NCBI GenBank assembly: GCA_027006055.1
Contig: JALTKX010000259.1
Location: forward strand, 1 to 34,989
Length of the DNA: 34,989 nt
Origin: Calditrichia bacterium
GTDB taxonomy: Bacteria; Calditrichota; Calditrichia; Calditrichales; J004
Direction: 5' to 3'
Every line of letters begins with the position of its first letter. The first letter of the stretch is position 1. The notes under the pieces were generated by a model that saw nothing but the letters and a program-made list of their open reading frames with translations, was not told the DNA's origin and searched no databases. Positions 23,956 to 31,994 of the stretch are shown here, piece by piece. A program made the position numbers and the translations under genes.

Positions 23956-26766
23956 TTATTCAATGCGTGTGCGTATTTCGATGGGGATGGTGGTGCGCAA
24001 TGCGTCCATCTCCCTGCTATCGAGCCAAACCGCGCCGTACAAATAATAGCCCTCGGGGGCCATTTGCGGCATTTTTTGCAAACGGATGTCTATGGTCTTA
24101 TTAACATCCGGAAAAAATGTTTCGCGGCCGCTCTCTATGCGTATGGTTTTAAAATAGTTAAAAGATTGCTTTATATCCATACTCCATTGATCCTGAGTGT
24201 CATCGCTAAAGGCGGGCAGCAGTTCCAGGGTATAGGCGCCGCTGCTTTCCGGGGTAAACACCACTTCCATTTTGGCATAGGTCATGGCGGTATTTACCAA
24301 AACCCGGTCATTGATATCCTTAACCCGGATAACGAAATCGGTGAGCCGGTTAAAATCCCTTTTATTTATCTCCAGGTTAAACACCACGTTTTTATAACGG
24401 TCGGTTACTTCAAAGCCCTGACTGTAATTCCCGTTGTGGCCCCGCAGGCGTATCTTTTTCTGTATGCCTTGCACTTGTCCCCGTATGGAGGCGCGGTAAA
24501 CGGTGGAAAAACGGTTGACGATTTTCAGCGTGGCCCGGGGCTTGTCTTGATCCCTTAGGGAGAAACGGCGCAATACCTTTGGCGTGGATTGCAGGCCGCC
24601 AAAAGCCAGGGCGCTGCTAAAGCGGGCGGTTTCCGTATGTCCGGGCGCGTTATAGTAGGTGATCTCGTAAATGCCGGGCTCCAGTTGGGCGCCTCCAAGG
24701 CGTTTTACGGCGCGGGTTGTGCGCTTGCCGTCCAGATAAAGGCTGCCCATGATCTCCCGCCCGGCGGGATCAAACAGGGTGGCGGAGAGGCGGCATTGCT
24801 CATTCCCGGGCGTCAGGGTAAGGGCCATGGACGTTGCTCCCGTGGGTATCCGTATAAAATCACGCCGCACATCGCCCACGTCCAGGCTGTGTGTTAAACG
24901 CAGGCGGTAATCCGTTTCCCGCCCGGCAAAATGGGGAATAATGACCGTCAGTGGAAAATCGAAAACCCTGTTTCGCGCGGCGGAGGCGCTAAAGAAGCCG
25001 CCGGAGAGGTAGCCTTCCACGCGGGCGCTGTAAAGCCCCGGCTTGCGCAGTCCCTCGGCATAAACGGAGATCTCGGCCGAATTGTCCTGCTTAAGGACGA
25101 TGTTCTTTTGTACGGTTTTCAGCCAGGGGGCGCTGCTTTTAAGGCGAAAGGCGCGCATCGTTTCCTGTTTTTGCTCCGGGGTGACACTGTCGGCAAAAAC
25201 GGGACTGACAAAAAAACTTTGCGGTTCGCGGATGGTGGGGAACAGTCCGGCGCTACGCCAATAGCCGGCGGTGCCTGCCGTGGTGTGCCCCGGGTTAAAG
25301 GTGCGTATGCCGTAGCCCCGGATAAGCGGGTCCGGTTTACGCAGCATCTCCCGCAACAGCTTCCAGGCGGCGGGTACCTGTATCATGCCGTAGCCCTGGT
25401 CCGGAAGGGTATAGCCCTTTATGGGCCTGGCGCTGTAACGCAAGGCGCGCTTAAGCATAAACATGTCCGGTTGATTTTCCCCCGAGGCGGAGAGCAGCAG
25501 GGCCATGGCGCCCGCGGCCTGCGGGGTGGCCATGCTGGTACCGGATTTAATACCGTAGCCGTCATACGGGGGCACGGTGGACAGGGCCGAGCCGGGAGCG
25601 ACGACGTCGGGCTTGGCGGTTTCTCCCCCGCGTGAGCTGAAGGCGAAAATTTTATCGGTTGTGATATGGGCGGCAAAGTTATCGCGCGCGTTGCGGGCGG
25701 TGTTTACCGCGCCCACGGTCAGGGCATGTTCGGCCGTGGAGGGCAGGCCGATGGAGGAGAGCCCCGGCCCTTCGTTGCCCGCGCTCAGACAAACATAAAC
25801 GTTGTTGTGGCTTTCTATCAGGTCATTGATCTGGTACTCCATCACCGAAGCGCCTTCTTCCTCGGCGCCGATACCGTAACTCATGGTGGCCACGATGGGC
25901 TGCTCCGGGTGGGCGCGGGCATATTCATCTATAAACGCGTAGGCCCGGCGCATGCTGTTGCCGGTTGTCGCCGCTCCGGAAAGCCGCTCATCTCCTATTT
26001 TAAGGGAAATAATTTGGGCGCCGGGAGCGATACCGTCAAAGCCTTGCATATGGCCTATGTTATGTCCGGCGGCAATCCCGGCCACATGGGTGCCGTGGCC
26101 GCCGGCGTCAAAATGGAAAAAGGCTTTTTCTTCATCCATATCTATTTTAAGCGCCACGCCGAACGGAGCGGGGCGCTGGCCGGGGGAGCGGAACTTTAGC
26201 GGTCGCCTGCTTTGGGCATAGTCCCGCAGCACCTTTTCATCGTGCAGGTTACCGTCGCCGTCCAGGTCAACAACGGCCCGCCATACATCGCTGCTGTCCA
26301 GAAAAACGGCCAGACCGTAGCTGTCATCCCGGCGGCCGTTGCCGTTCAGATCGGCAAATTGCGGGTTTATAAACTGCTTTTCTTCAAAAAAACCGATATA
26401 AAAAAGGGAATCCGAGGAAAGGGCTAAAAAAGAACCGTGGCCGTACAGGCGGCGTCCGTCGGGGGCCTGCAAAAACTCTTCGTTGTTTTCCCTTCCGCTT
26501 TCGGCCGGATCGAGGGGGATGTCGCCCTCGCCGGAAAAATCGCGCACATCAATCACTTTAACCGTGTCCCGGGGAGTATCGCGCAATCCCGGCACGCTCA
26601 TATCAACGCCGCTGTCAATCACCATAATGATCACCCCCCGTCCGTCATGGTCGGGATGCGCTTGTGTAAAGATATCCGCGCCGATGGCCTGACGGTCTAA
26701 AAAAGTATAGTTGTTTTGAGCGGTGAGAATGAATGCAAGGGAAAACAGATAGAAAAAGGAACGCAT
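23956..26766 (-). CDS. Secreted S8 subtilase resembling tripeptidyl-peptidase II
   Basis: The 936-residue product has a cleavable signal peptide (about 1-16, FILTA-Q). Its subtilisin catalytic triad is D51 (VIDSGVD), H224 (GGHGTHVAG) and S411 (GTSMATP). The D-to-H spacing of about 170 residues, the VWRAVVDLDGDG segment and IAPGAQIISLKIGDERLS strongly resemble tripeptidyl-peptidase II, which has a large insertion there (human D44/H264/S449). About 500 C-terminal residues appear to be beta-rich. TPPII is normally cytoplasmic, so a secreted form is notable. It lies 84 bases after the SUMF1 gene and 14 before EIIC. Confidence 0.85.
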   Translation of the reverse strand: MRSFFYLFSLAFILTAQNNYTFLDRQAIGADIFTQAHPDHDGRGVIIMVIDSGVDMSVPGLRDTPRDTVKVIDVRDFSGEGDIPLDPAESGRENNEEFLQAPDGRRLYGHGSFLALSSDSLFYIGFFEEKQFINPQFADLNGNGRRDDSYGLAVFLDSSDVWRAVVDLDGDGNLHDEKVLRDYAQSRRPLKFRSPGQRPAPFGVALKIDMDEEKAFFHFDAGGHGTHVAGIAAGHNIGHMQGFDGIAPGAQIISLKIGDERLSGAATTGNSMRRAYAFIDEYARAHPEQPIVATMSYGIGAEEEGASVMEYQINDLIESHNNVYVCLSAGNEGPGLSSIGLPSTAEHALTVGAVNTARNARDNFAAHITTDKIFAFSSRGGETAKPDVVAPGSALSTVPPYDGYGIKSGTSMATPQAAGAMALLLSASGENQPDMFMLKRALRYSARPIKGYTLPDQGYGMIQVPAAWKLLREMLRKPDPLIRGYGIRTFNPGHTTAGTAGYWRSAGLFPTIREPQSFFVSPVFADSVTPEQKQETMRAFRLKSSAPWLKTVQKNIVLKQDNSAEISVYAEGLRKPGLYSARVEGYLSGGFFSASAARNRVFDFPLTVIIPHFAGRETDYRLRLTHSLDVGDVRRDFIRIPTGATSMALTLTPGNEQCRLSATLFDPAGREIMGSLYLDGKRTTRAVKRLGGAQLEPGIYEITYYNAPGHTETARFSSALAFGGLQSTPKVLRRFSLRDQDKPRATLKIVNRFSTVYRASIRGQVQGIQKKIRLRGHNGNYSQGFEVTDRYKNVVFNLEINKRDFNRLTDFVIRVKDINDRVLVNTAMTYAKMEVVFTPESSGAYTLELLPAFSDDTQDQWSMDIKQSFNYFKTIRIESGRETFFPDVNKTIDIRLQKMPQMAPEGYYLYGAVWLDSREMDALRTTIPIEIRTRIE

Positions 26767-26850
26767 GGCATTACCCCGGCCTAAGGCTGTTGATTTGTTT
26801 TTAGAGTTTTATACCCGGCCGGACATGGGAAAAGCCGGGCAACGGTTGTG

Positions 26851-27735
26851 TTATTGAATTTTTCCCGTACCCGGCGCGGATTGGCTGCTGATAGGCAGTT
26901 GCGCGTCCCGGGCACAGCGGAATCCAATAAACTCAAAACGCACGCCGGGATTAAAAAAGCTGCGATAGCTGGCGCGCATGTACTTGCCGCTGCGATTCCA
27001 CGAAGCGCCGCGCAGGGAACGGTAAAAGCCTTTTTCCGGACCGCGGGGGTTGCGTTGCTCCCCGGCCTGATAGCGGTCGGCATACCAGTCGGCCACCCAT
27101 TCCAGTACATTGCCGTTCAGATCATACAGGCCAAAGCGGTTGGGAGGATAGCTGGCCACCGGAGCGGTATAGACATAGCCGTCATCGTAGCCCTCCACCA
27201 CGGGAAAATGAAACTTTACGCGCCGCATGGACTCATCGGCGATGTTCTCGTAATTTTTTCCATAACCTTTGCTGCCCTGAAAAACGTAATCATAATTCAT
27301 CCGGCCCCCGCGTGCGGCATATTCCCACTCCGCTTCGGTGGGCAGGCGTTTCCCGGCCCAGCGGGCATAGGCGGCGGCCTGCTTCCAGGTAACGTTCACC
27401 ACGGGGTGATTACCCCGGTTCCATGCCGGTTGCCTGGGCATTTTACGGCGCGTGGCCTTTGTAAACTCCCGGAACTGGGCCACGGTAACCTCGGTCTCAT
27501 CCATATAAAAGTCATCGATGTAAACGCGGTGAACCGGTTGTTCATTCTCGGCGTTTTCGGAACCCATGTTGAACCAGCCGCCGGGGACCAGGGCCATGCC
27601 GGCCACCGTCGGGTACATTTCCACGCGGGAGACGGCCTTGGGTTTAGAGGCGGCGGGCGGCTCCTTTTTGGTAAGCAGTCCGTCGCCGCAGGCGCTCAGA
27701 ATAAAAACAAGGGAAAGGGTCAGGATAAATCTCAT
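26851..27735 (-). CDS. SUMF1/formylglycine-generating-enzyme-domain lipoprotein, probably non-catalytic
   Basis: From ATG 27735 the product is 294 residues with a lipoprotein signal (FILSAC, Cys16). The track's TTG start at 27804 would bury that signal, so it is rejected. The FGE-sulfatase fold is clear: MALVPGGWFNMGS, DETEVTVAQFREF, HPVVNVTWKQAAAYARWAGKRLPTEAEWEYAARGG, YDLNGNVLEWVADWY and SLRGASWN...GFRCARD. The active-site cysteines of true FGE are absent: the region after RGAS has none, and the only Cys besides the lipid one is in GFRC. A binding or structural role outside the inner membrane is likely. It follows the kinase gene. Confidence 0.85.
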   Translation of the reverse strand: MRFILTLSLVFILSACGDGLLTKKEPPAASKPKAVSRVEMYPTVAGMALVPGGWFNMGSENAENEQPVHRVYIDDFYMDETEVTVAQFREFTKATRRKMPRQPAWNRGNHPVVNVTWKQAAAYARWAGKRLPTEAEWEYAARGGRMNYDYVFQGSKGYGKNYENIADESMRRVKFHFPVVEGYDDGYVYTAPVASYPPNRFGLYDLNGNVLEWVADWYADRYQAGEQRNPRGPEKGFYRSLRGASWNRSGKYMRASYRSFFNPGVRFEFIGFRCARDAQLPISSQSAPGTGKIQ

Positions 27736-27751
27736 AGGTTTCAACTTTAGT

Positions 27752-27763
27752 GATTTTAAAATC
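27752..27763. promoter_or_regulatory. AT-rich 12-bp palindrome upstream of the SUMF1 lipoprotein gene
   Basis: GATTTTAAAATC is a perfect palindrome 16 bases from the lipoprotein start codon, inside the 118-base gap after the kinase gene. It could be an operator or part of a promoter. No convincing -35/-10 pair was identified, and chance occurrence in an AT-rich gap is possible. Confidence 0.25.
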
Positions 27764-27853
27764 TTATCGGAGGGAATGGAGCGATCTTGACCGGGGAGAA
27801 GCAAAGAAATGGTATTGTTCAGAACAGGGACGCTTTTTCAGGCCGCCGGTTTG

Positions 27854-29311
27854 TCAGGGGCTTTTATTCAGGTCGTAAACAAAGGTATAGGTTTCCGCCG
27901 GGCGGAAAAAACGCTGCTCGTCTACCCAGGTGGTTGCGCCGCCGCTGATGCGGATGCGGTGCCAGCCGGGGCTGAGCTGCAGGGGGGCGGTTAAGTTTTC
28001 GATGCGGATGCCGTCGATGAAAAGGCGCGCGCCCGGCGGTGAAATAAGGAAGCGGCTGGTGCTGCCCTGGCTGTTGCCCGGAAAGCGCAGGGATATACGG
28101 GCCGTGTCATCGGGGAACAGATGAAAAACGCGGATATAGCTGGCGTTGGTCAGGATGTTATGGGCGGTGATTTCGTGAGTTCCCTTCAAAAAAGGACCGC
28201 TGAGCGTGGAGGCTGCCCTGGGCCTTAGGGGCTTGCCGTCCATCCGCAGCTCGATGTTTTCGCCGCTGTGTTCCAGGCGGACATAACCCATCTGGGTTTT
28301 ATGAAACCGTTGCAGCGTGCTAAAGGAGGCCAAAATAAAGGAGAGGGCCAACAACAGACGCCAGCCCATCCAGGCCTTGCCCGAGGCGTTTTCGGCCATA
28401 TTCATTTTCAGGGTTTCGTCGGTGGTGGCCGCCGGCGCGGATTCCAACTGTTCCAGAAAACGGGCCAGAATAATCTTTTTGCGACCGCGATGCTGCCAGG
28501 GCAGGGTCTTTTCCAGGTCATGGATCATGGCGGTGGCGGTTTTATAGCGCCTGCGCCGGTCGCGGTGCAGTGATTTACGGATGATGCGTTGAATTTTACG
28601 GGGTATTTCCGGGTTGAGCACCGGCGCGGAGGTGTAGCGACCCTTGATGATCTTGGCCAGAATTTCCGTGTTGTTGGAACCGTAAAAGGGTTTCAGTCCG
28701 GTCAGCATCTCATACAGTAAAATACCCAGGGCATACAGGTCGCTTTGCGGGGTCAGCGGATCGCCGTGGGCCTGCTCCGGGGACATATAGGCGGGGGTGC
28801 CGACGATAAGCCCGGTCATGGTCAGCTTGGAATCGTTATCATCCTTGGCCACGCCGAAATCGATCAGCTTAACCTTGCCATCGCGGGAGATGAGAATATT
28901 GCCCGGCTTTATATCGCGGTGAATGATGTTTTGGTTGTGGGTGTATTCCAGTCCGCGGGCGATCTCGAGAATGATCAGCACGGCAATGTCTATGGGGAAA
29001 GGCGAGTGGCGATCCAATAGGGTGCGCAGGTCTTCGCCGTCCACATATTCCATGACCAGATAGTAGCTGCGTCCGTGATAGATGAAATCATAAATGCTTA
29101 AAACATTTTCCTGGCTGAAGCCGGCGCTGAGCAGGGCCTCTTTTTTGAAACGGGCCACAATCTCGCGGTTGGGGTCCTTGAGCTTTTTGATAACCACCAT
29201 GCGTCGCAAGGCCGCCTGTTGGGCGGTATATATTTCGGCCATGCCGCCCTCGCCGATCTTTTCGATGATGCGGTAGCCGCCGATAACGCTGTTCTTTTCG
29301 TTTTTAGCCAT
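27854..29311 (-). CDS. Membrane Ser/Thr protein kinase (Hanks type) with C-terminal PEGA region
   Basis: The 485-residue product has a full N-terminal kinase domain (about 13-270): glycine loop IGEGGMAEIY, Lys42 in VVIKKL, catalytic Asp133 in HRDIKPGN, Asp151 in DFG and the GTPAYMSPEQAHG activation and P+1 segment. All key catalytic residues are present. A juxtamembrane stretch, one TM helix (about 313-333) and an extracytoplasmic part follow. That part ends in a PEGA-like repeat (ISPPGARLFIDGIRIENLTAPLQL, about 418-450). It should sense outside the membrane and phosphorylate cytoplasmic targets. It lies 27 bases after the EIIA gene; AACAGGT lies nine bases before its ATG. Confidence 0.93.
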   Translation of the reverse strand: MAKNEKNSVIGGYRIIEKIGEGGMAEIYTAQQAALRRMVVIKKLKDPNREIVARFKKEALLSAGFSQENVLSIYDFIYHGRSYYLVMEYVDGEDLRTLLDRHSPFPIDIAVLIILEIARGLEYTHNQNIIHRDIKPGNILISRDGKVKLIDFGVAKDDNDSKLTMTGLIVGTPAYMSPEQAHGDPLTPQSDLYALGILLYEMLTGLKPFYGSNNTEILAKIIKGRYTSAPVLNPEIPRKIQRIIRKSLHRDRRRRYKTATAMIHDLEKTLPWQHRGRKKIILARFLEQLESAPAATTDETLKMNMAENASGKAWMGWRLLLALSFILASFSTLQRFHKTQMGYVRLEHSGENIELRMDGKPLRPRAASTLSGPFLKGTHEITAHNILTNASYIRVFHLFPDDTARISLRFPGNSQGSTSRFLISPPGARLFIDGIRIENLTAPLQLSPGWHRIRISGGATTWVDEQRFFRPAETYTFVYDLNKSP

Positions 29312-29338
29312 ACGGGATGTACCTGTTTCGCGGATTAA

Positions 29339-29794
29339 TTACAGGGCATTGTCGTATTCATCGATCAGAGCGGCTATTTCCCGGGGGGAGGACGCTTTTA
29401 AAATGTTATCGCGAAATTCCGCGTTGTTCAGCAGGCGCGATATCCTGCTGAGCAGTTTAATATGTTGGGCGGGGCTGTTTTCCGGTCCCACAAGCAGAAC
29501 TACAATCTTAACCGGCTGCTTATCCACGGATTCAAAGTCGATACCCTGGGGCTGAACGCCCAGGGCCACGGCAAATTCCGGGCACGATTCATTTTTGCAA
29601 TGGGGGATGGCCAGACCGTTGCCCACGCCGGTGGTCATTATTTTTTCCCGCTCCAACACGGCGGTATAGGCTTTTTCACTGTCGCCAAGCCGGGGCGCCA
29701 TCAGTTCGATGAGCTCGCGGATGGCCCCGTCGCGGGTGGTTGCCTCCAGGGGGACTTTTATATGATCAACTGTAAGATATTCACTCAAACTCAT
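29339..29794 (-). CDS. PTS EIIA component, fructose/nitrogen-regulatory (PtsN) type
   Basis: The 151-residue cytoplasmic protein has the EIIA-2 fold: MTTGVGNGLAIPHCK carries the phosphorylatable His65, and LLVGPENSPAQHIKLLSRISRLL is the following family motif. Length matches PtsN (about 155-163). It would accept phosphate from HPr. Its class (fructose/Ntr) does not match the mannose-class EIIC/EIID downstream, so it is more likely a regulatory EIIA than their transport partner. AAGGAG lies upstream of the ATG. It is the first gene of the minus-strand block, followed by the kinase. Confidence 0.93.
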   Translation of the reverse strand: MSLSEYLTVDHIKVPLEATTRDGAIRELIELMAPRLGDSEKAYTAVLEREKIMTTGVGNGLAIPHCKNESCPEFAVALGVQPQGIDFESVDKQPVKIVVLLVGPENSPAQHIKLLSRISRLLNNAEFRDNILKASSPREIAALIDEYDNAL

Positions 29795-30021
29795 ACCGGC
29801 TCCTTGTCCTTTCCCCTAATTTAGCTAAGCCTGTCCAGTAATCAAAACGAATAAACGGCGGAGGGCGCCGCCGGTTGTTACATCGAAAACGGCTTTTGCT
29901 TTAGGGTGTTTTCGGCGGATATTAAAGATTCTTGCGCGCGGCGGCTTTTTTCGGTTTCCATAGTGCTGTCATATTCGTAAATTTATAGCGTTATATACTT
30001 TTTTTAACCAGGAGATAAAAA
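29795..30021. other. Divergent intergenic region (227 bases) with a GC-rich hairpin
   Basis: This gap separates the minus-strand PTS/kinase block from the plus-strand CoA-transferase gene and must hold promoters for both. CGGCGG (29856-29861) pairs with CCGCCG (29868-29873) around AGGGCG. Read on the minus strand, a T-rich stretch (TTTATTCGTTTT) follows, so an attenuator before the EIIA gene is possible. AT-rich TATAGC and TATACT hexamers near 29984-29999 may be -10 elements for the + strand gene, but no good -35 is seen. No small ORF stood out. Confidence 0.4.
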
Positions 30022-31308
30022 ATGTCCCAAAATATTGTAAGCAGCGCCCGGGAGGCGGTATCGATCATCGATTCCGGAGAATATGTATATACCCATTCCA
30101 TGGCCGCCACGCCGGTTGCCCTGCTGGAATCGCTTTATGAACATGCTTTGACTAAAAAAGATATTACGGTGATGCAGTTACACACGGAACAGCCGGATAC
30201 GATTGACCCCGAAAAACTGGCCGGTCACCTGCGCAACCGCTGTTTTTTTGTGGGCGCGCCCACCCGCAAGCTGGTTCAACAGGGGCATGCCGACTATATT
30301 CCCATTTTCCTTTCGGAAGTGCCCCAGCTTTTCCGGCGCAGGGTGCAAAAGGTGGATACGGTACTGGTACAGGTTTCGCCGCCCGATCGTCACGGCATGT
30401 GCACTTTGGGCATTTCGGTGGAAGCCACCAAGGCGGCCATAGAGATGGCCGATAAGGTGGTGGCGCAGATCAATCCCAATATGCCCCGCACCCACGGCGA
30501 TTCCTTTTTGGGACGGAAACTGTTCGATTCGGTTGTGGAGATCGACACGCCGTTGGTGGAACACCGGCCCGCGCCCCAAACGGAGGTAACGCGTAAAATC
30601 GGCCGGCTGATCGCCGAACTGGTGGAGGACGGTTCCTGCCTGCAAATGGGCATCGGCGCCATCCCCGACGCCGCTCTGGCCGCCATGGAAAACCATAAAA
30701 ACCTGGGCATACACACGGAAATGTTCTCCGACGGCATCCTGAAACTGATGAAACGGGGCGCCATTACCAACCGCAATAAAACCAAGCACCCCGGCAAGGT
30801 GGTTACCAGCTTTGCCATGGGCACGCGGGAGCTATACGACTTTATTGATGATAATCCCGAGATTGTTTTTCTGGATGTGCAATACACCAACAATACCTAT
30901 GTCATCCGTCAAAATAAAAAGGTGGTAGCCATCAACAGCGCCCTGCAGGTGGACCTTTCGGGACAGGTTTGCGCCGATTCCATGGGGACACGTATTTACA
31001 GCGGCGTGGGCGGACAGATGGATTTTATGCGCGGCGCGGCGCTTTCCGAAGGGGGCAAGCCCATTATCGCCCTGCCTTCCACGGCAAAAAACGACACCAT
31101 CTCGCGTATCGCGCCCGTGTTGACGCCCGGAGCGGGGGTGGTGACCACCCGGGCCCACGCCCATTACATTGTTACCGAATACGGCGTGGCCTATCTGTAC
31201 GGAAAAAGTTTACGCGAGCGCGCCCGCGCCCTGATCAACATCGCCCATCCCAAATTCCGCGAGGAACTGGAACGGCAGGCCCGGGAAGTGTGGCGGCTTG
31301 AAATTTAA
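30022..31308 (+). CDS. Acetyl-CoA hydrolase/transferase-family CoA-transferase (4-hydroxybutyrate CoA-transferase-like)
   Basis: The 428-residue cytoplasmic class I CoA-transferase has the catalytic Glu233 in GIHTEMFSDGILKL, a GxG-type CoA-binding stretch (YSGVGGQMDFMRGA, about 332-345) and EGGKPIIALPSTA. The C-terminal VTEYGVAYLYGKSLRERARALINIAHP is strongly conserved in the family. Length fits 4-hydroxybutyrate or butyrate:acetate CoA-transferases better than the longer succinyl-CoA:acetate group. The exact acyl donor cannot be told from sequence. AGGAGA precedes ATG 30022. It is flanked by a divergent gap and a weak hairpin, so it may be monocistronic. Confidence 0.85.
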   Translation: MSQNIVSSAREAVSIIDSGEYVYTHSMAATPVALLESLYEHALTKKDITVMQLHTEQPDTIDPEKLAGHLRNRCFFVGAPTRKLVQQGHADYIPIFLSEVPQLFRRRVQKVDTVLVQVSPPDRHGMCTLGISVEATKAAIEMADKVVAQINPNMPRTHGDSFLGRKLFDSVVEIDTPLVEHRPAPQTEVTRKIGRLIAELVEDGSCLQMGIGAIPDAALAAMENHKNLGIHTEMFSDGILKLMKRGAITNRNKTKHPGKVVTSFAMGTRELYDFIDDNPEIVFLDVQYTNNTYVIRQNKKVVAINSALQVDLSGQVCADSMGTRIYSGVGGQMDFMRGAALSEGGKPIIALPSTAKNDTISRIAPVLTPGAGVVTTRAHAHYIVTEYGVAYLYGKSLRERARALINIAHPKFREELERQAREVWRLEI

Positions 31309-31315
31309 AGCCCTC

Positions 31316-31340
31316 CTTTCCTGTTGCGGAAAGATTAAAT
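31316..31340 (+). terminator. Weak hairpin after the CoA-transferase gene, possible terminator
   Basis: CTTTCC (31316-31321) pairs with GGAAAG (31328-31333) around TGTTGC, just past the stop. The following sequence (ATTAAATTTCC) is A/T-rich but has no solid T-run, so termination would be inefficient. Confidence 0.35.
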
Positions 31341-31400
31341 TTCCTTTTTCGCGCTATTCATATTAACTTGTGCCAAACATCATAAAAATAAAGGAAAACG

Positions 31401-31883
31401 ATGAAGATAGCAGAAAAAAGCGTGGTAGGTATTGACTACACCTTAAAAAATGACAACGGCGAGGTGCTGGATAGTTCCCAGGGACGCGAGCCGCTTTATT
31501 ACCTGCAGGGTTTTGGAAACATTATTCCCGGTTTGGAAGAAGCATTGCTGGATAAGGAAGTGGGTGATTCCATCCAGGTGAGCATTCCCCCGGAAAAAGC
31601 CTACGGCCCGCGTAATGAGGAAGCCGTGGTGCAGGTGAGCCGCGATCAGTTTGAAGGCGTGGATGACATTCAGGTGGGCATGGAAGTGCAAACCCAGGGA
31701 GAGCAGGGCATACAGTTGTTTACCGTGTCCAAAATATTCGGCGATACCATTATGCTGGACGGCAACCATCCCCTGGCCGGTGAAACGCTTCATTTTGACG
31801 TGAAGGTAACGGACGTGCGCGAAGCCAGCGAGGAAGAACTGGCCCACGGCCATGTTCATGGACCGGGCGGTCATCACCACTAA
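31401..31883 (+). CDS. slyD: SlyD-like FKBP-type peptidyl-prolyl cis-trans isomerase
   Basis: The 160-residue cytoplasmic foldase has the FKBP half (GIDYTLKNDNGEVLDSS, LQGFGNIIPGLEEALLDKEVGDS and EKAYGPRNEEAVVQVSRDQF) and an inserted IF chaperone segment (about 75-125), the SlyD layout. It ends in HGHVHGPGGHHH, six His in the last twelve residues, as in metal-binding SlyD tails that support nickel handling. GGAAAA lies upstream of the ATG. It has its own intrinsic terminator, so it is probably a single-gene unit. Confidence 0.92.
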   Translation: MKIAEKSVVGIDYTLKNDNGEVLDSSQGREPLYYLQGFGNIIPGLEEALLDKEVGDSIQVSIPPEKAYGPRNEEAVVQVSRDQFEGVDDIQVGMEVQTQGEQGIQLFTVSKIFGDTIMLDGNHPLAGETLHFDVKVTDVREASEEELAHGHVHGPGGHHH

Positions 31884-31894
31884 TCGACTTTTAC

Positions 31895-31924
31895 AAAGGG
31901 CGTCATTTTTGTCGCCCTTTTTTT
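31895..31924 (+). terminator. Intrinsic terminator after slyD
   Basis: AAAGGGCG (31895-31902) pairs with CGCCCTTT (31913-31920) around a 10-base loop and continues into a seven-T run. It lies 11 bases after the slyD stop. Confidence 0.9.
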
Positions 31925-31994
31925 CTTCCCCATAAACCTGTAAATTCGGCCATTCATTTTAAACCCGTGGACTATTGTAGATCAGGAGCGGCCT

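Noticed and set aside
26800-26850. Possible terminator between the SUMF1 and subtilase genes (CCCGGC/GCCGGG)
   Set aside because: The loop is 14 bases long and no T-run follows the stem on the minus strand.
27736-27804. TTG-initiated longer start for the SUMF1 lipoprotein
   Set aside because: It would place 23 residues before a clear lipoprotein signal peptide, which must be N-terminal.
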